Below, piece by piece: positions 6,310-7,708 of a stretch of 7,708 nucleotides of DNA. The position numbers and the translations under genes are program-made. The notes under the pieces were generated by a model that saw only the letters and a list, made by a program, of their open reading frames with translations, was not told the origin of the DNA and did no database searches. Source of the stretch: an uncultured Lachnospiraceae bacterium (lineage in GTDB: Bacteria; Bacillota_A; Clostridia; Lachnospirales; Lachnospiraceae); assembly GCA_900556645.1 (NCBI GenBank), contig USPJ01000043.1, forward strand, positions 1 to 7,708. The letters are read 5' to 3'. Within the stretch, counting starts at the first letter, position 1. Every line of letters begins with the position of its first letter.

Positions 6310-7226
6310 AACAATTTACTCCTATCCAAATTCTTTGGCTCCACAAAATGCATCCCATTCTCGCAAATATCAATGCGGACTTTTTTCGCTTTCTCCAGTT
6401 CCCCATCCACATTGACAATCATTTCCCTTCCGTCCAAACTGTGGATTTCCAAAGATTTTACCATTCGACAGATAGCTCTTCGCTCCAGCAGTTCCTGATG
6501 ATTCAACATTGCTGCATACATCATATGGATTTTATACCAAAAGCCCTTGGTGGGCACCATAATCAGCTGCATTTTTCCATTCTTTGCATGAGCTTTCTTT
6601 CCAAAGTGAAAAATTCCACCCAATCTGTTGCCATTTCCTACGGCAATCTCGTAAAAACGTCCCTCAAAAACTTCTCCGTCTGCAATAATCTGAAGTTCCG
6701 GAATATCCGTATGCAATACAGCCGCAATGGAAACAAGAAAATACGGCAGCATTCCACGGAAAAAAGGAAGCTTCTTTAAAATAAGGGCTCCCTTTACAAT
6801 AGTTCCGTCGAATCCTACCGATACTGTATTGTGTCCTGCTCCTACCGTAGTTTTCAGATAATCCAAATCCTCAGCCTGTCCATAAACCAGATTTTCTAAA
6901 TCCTCAAACTTTTCCCGTTCCGAACCATATAGATTCAGAAAGTCATTGCTCAATCCGCATGGCAGTTCTGCCAGTTCAATGACCCGGTCAGCAGGTATCA
7001 TTTTTAAGATGTTCCGAAAGGTTCCTGAACCCCCACAGGCATAAAAACGTATCTTTTCCTCCGGGAAAAGGTCACAAATCTGTTTTGCCAGCACTCCTTC
7101 ATGTCCCGGATACTCCGAATTGAATACCAGATATTCCATATTTTTTATATGCTCCAGTTTCTCACGGATACCTATGGTTTTTTTCTCATTTCCGGAAAAA
7201 GAATTAATGATAAAAACGTGTAGCAT
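6300..7226 (-). CDS. Diacylglycerol kinase-family lipid kinase with atypical GGSGT loop
   Basis: A 308-residue protein of the DAGK/YegS/DgkB/sphingosine-kinase fold, expected to phosphorylate a lipid hydroxyl with ATP at the inner membrane face. It opens with MLHVFIINSFSG, the usual first strand. The nucleotide loop reads GGSGT (65-69) where the family has GGDGT, and the NE that usually follows is RN. PCGLSNDF (89-96) matches PxGxxNDF; GFDG (138-141), VGNGNRLGG (196-204) and VNVDGE (271-276) match the C-terminal domain. The loss of the loop aspartate may mean altered catalysis or a distinct subfamily (inference). The start is ATG at 7226 with GGAGA at 7235-7231. In-frame TTG 7289 and ATG 7262 are less likely: a -35/-10 pair lies at 7289-7261, so those codons would fall within the promoter. 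It is the first gene of the probable operon with the hybrid kinase and the PucR-like gene. The substrate is unknown. Confidence 0.85.
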   Translation of the reverse strand: MLHVFIINSFSGNEKKTIGIREKLEHIKNMEYLVFNSEYPGHEGVLAKQICDLFPEEKIRFYACGGSGTFRNILKMIPADRVIELAELPCGLSNDFLNLYGSEREKFEDLENLVYGQAEDLDYLKTTVGAGHNTVSVGFDGTIVKGALILKKLPFFRGMLPYFLVSIAAVLHTDIPELQIIADGEVFEGRFYEIAVGNGNRLGGIFHFGKKAHAKNGKMQLIMVPTKGFWYKIHMMYAAMLNHQELLERRAICRMVKSLEIHSLDGREMIVNVDGELEKAKKVRIDICENGMHFVEPKNLDRSKLLWK

Positions 7227-7230
7227 AGCT

Positions 7231-7235
7231 TCTCC
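7231..7235 (-). promoter_or_regulatory. Ribosome binding site that fixes the lipid kinase start
   Basis: GGAGA on the minus strand ends four bases before the ATG at 7226. The earlier in-frame starts have no comparable site, so this decides the shorter reading of the gene. Confidence 0.55.
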
Positions 7236-7260
7236 ATCTTTCGTTCTAAATTCTTTTTCC

Positions 7261-7289
7261 ATTATAAAACAATTTTCTTTAAATTCCAA
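7261..7289 (-). promoter_or_regulatory. Vegetative promoter of the lipid kinase-hybrid kinase-PucR operon
   Basis: On the minus strand TTGGAA (7289-7284) is followed after exactly 17 bases by a perfect TATAAT (7266-7261). Transcription should start near 7254, giving a leader of about 28 bases to the ATG at 7226. An AT-rich dyad (arms TAAATTC 7280-7286 and GAATTTA 7301-7307) overlaps the -35 box and could be an operator; this is weak evidence. No clear terminator separates this promoter from the sugar ABC ATPase gene, which stops at 7311. Confidence 0.6.
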
Positions 7290-7310
7290 TCATTTCCACA
7301 GAATTTAGAG

Positions 7311-7708
7311 TTAATTTGTAATAGTCAGCTCTGTCTCCTTGTCAAATACATGAATTTTTTCTGCATCCAGTGCCAACTTGATATGATCTCCCATCTGTGC
7401 TGTAGTTCTTGCCGGAATCCGTGCTGTCATTGCCACATCTGCCACTTGATAATAAAGTAAAACCTCGGAACCTAAAAGTTCATATCCGGTAACATCTGCT
7501 TCAATCAGAGATTCCTTATGGGTTTCAATGCTGATTTCAGAATCGTCGATGTCATCCGGACGAATTCCCATTACCACGGTTTTTCCGTTGTAACCTCCGT
7601 CAATGAGCTTCTTAGCCTTTACCGGCGGTAAGGTAGCAGAAAACTCTCCAAATTTCAGACTTACCTTCTCTCCCTCCACCACGCAGGTAGCATCAATAAA
7701 GTTCATCT
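7311..7708 (-). CDS. Carbohydrate ABC importer ATP-binding protein (UgpC/MsmX/MalK type), C-terminal fragment
   Basis: Only the last 131 full codons are present; the gene enters from the right edge and its Walker motifs lie outside the window. The fragment opens with MNFIDATCV, the conserved stretch where the nucleotide-binding domain of MalK-like ATPases passes into the TOBE regulatory domain. VVMGIRPDDI is the typical TOBE strand motif, and VTGYELLGSEVLLYY with DHIKLALDAEKIHVFDKET completes the domain. Such proteins often energise several sugar importers in Gram-positive bacteria. The methionine at 7706 is internal rather than a start, since the family has about 240 residues before it. The gene ends 85 bases before the lipid kinase ATG without a strong terminator, so read-through into the signalling operon is possible. 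Confidence 0.9.
   Translation of the reverse strand, partial: MNFIDATCVVEGEKVSLKFGEFSATLPPVKAKKLIDGGYNGKTVVMGIRPDDIDDSEISIETHKESLIEADVTGYELLGSEVLLYYQVADVAMTARIPARTTAQMGDHIKLALDAEKIHVFDKETELTITN

Noticed and set aside
6348..6779. Plus-strand open frame of 143 codons
   Set aside because: Antisense to the lipid kinase gene, whose motifs are clear on the other strand.
7280..7307. AT-rich dyad TAAATTC/GAATTTA as a terminator of the sugar ABC ATPase gene
   Set aside because: The stem is 7 bp and AT-rich with a 14-base loop and no following T-run; it overlaps a -35 box and is more likely an operator or chance.

Overview
The window looks like a chromosomal segment of a low-to-moderate GC Gram-positive anaerobe, most likely a Clostridia/Lachnospiraceae-type bacterium. 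The grounds are strong AGGAGG-type ribosome binding sites, two TTG-initiated genes, a MsmX/UgpC-type sugar-importer ATPase, a PucR/CdaR-like regulator of a kind common in Lachnospiraceae, and a hybrid kinase ending in a helical tail seen in clostridial hybrid kinases. The assignment rests on gene style and family recall, not on any search.

Left edge (1-1128): two divergent genes share a 237-bp control region. On the minus strand is the N-terminus of a CooC/MinD-like deviant-Walker P-loop ATPase, cut by the window edge. On the plus strand is a GntR/FadR-type regulator whose C-terminal domain has lost the usual metal-binding histidines. The control region contains a perfect TGGTC-T-GACCA palindrome of the FadR-family operator type, a TTGACA -35 box, and two further dyads upstream of the ATPase gene. 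A symmetrical hairpin with T-runs on both sides (about 1131-1170) ends the regulator gene and the convergent chemoreceptor gene.

Centre and right (1192-7226): four signalling genes all lie on the minus strand, in transcription order lipid kinase (DAGK-like), hybrid histidine kinase (membrane-HisKA-HATPase-REC-HPt), PucR/CdaR-like regulator, and membrane chemoreceptor. The first three are tightly packed (10-nt overlap, then a 19-nt gap) behind a good promoter at 7261-7289, so they probably form an operon. The chemoreceptor follows after 137 bp and has its own candidate promoter. The kinase and the chemoreceptor both begin with about six membrane helices and no sizeable extracellular domain, so each probably senses something within or at the membrane.

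Right edge (7311-7708): the C-terminal TOBE part of a carbohydrate ABC importer ATPase, cut by the window edge and on the same strand as the signalling genes.

Taken together, the segment is regulatory and sensory. The most unusual points are a possible lipid-kinase/hybrid-kinase/PucR signalling operon next to a chemoreceptor of similar membrane architecture, the atypical GGSGT nucleotide loop of the lipid kinase, and the metal-ligand-free FCD regulator paired with a FadR-like operator. I saw no transposase, CRISPR array, tRNA or rRNA.
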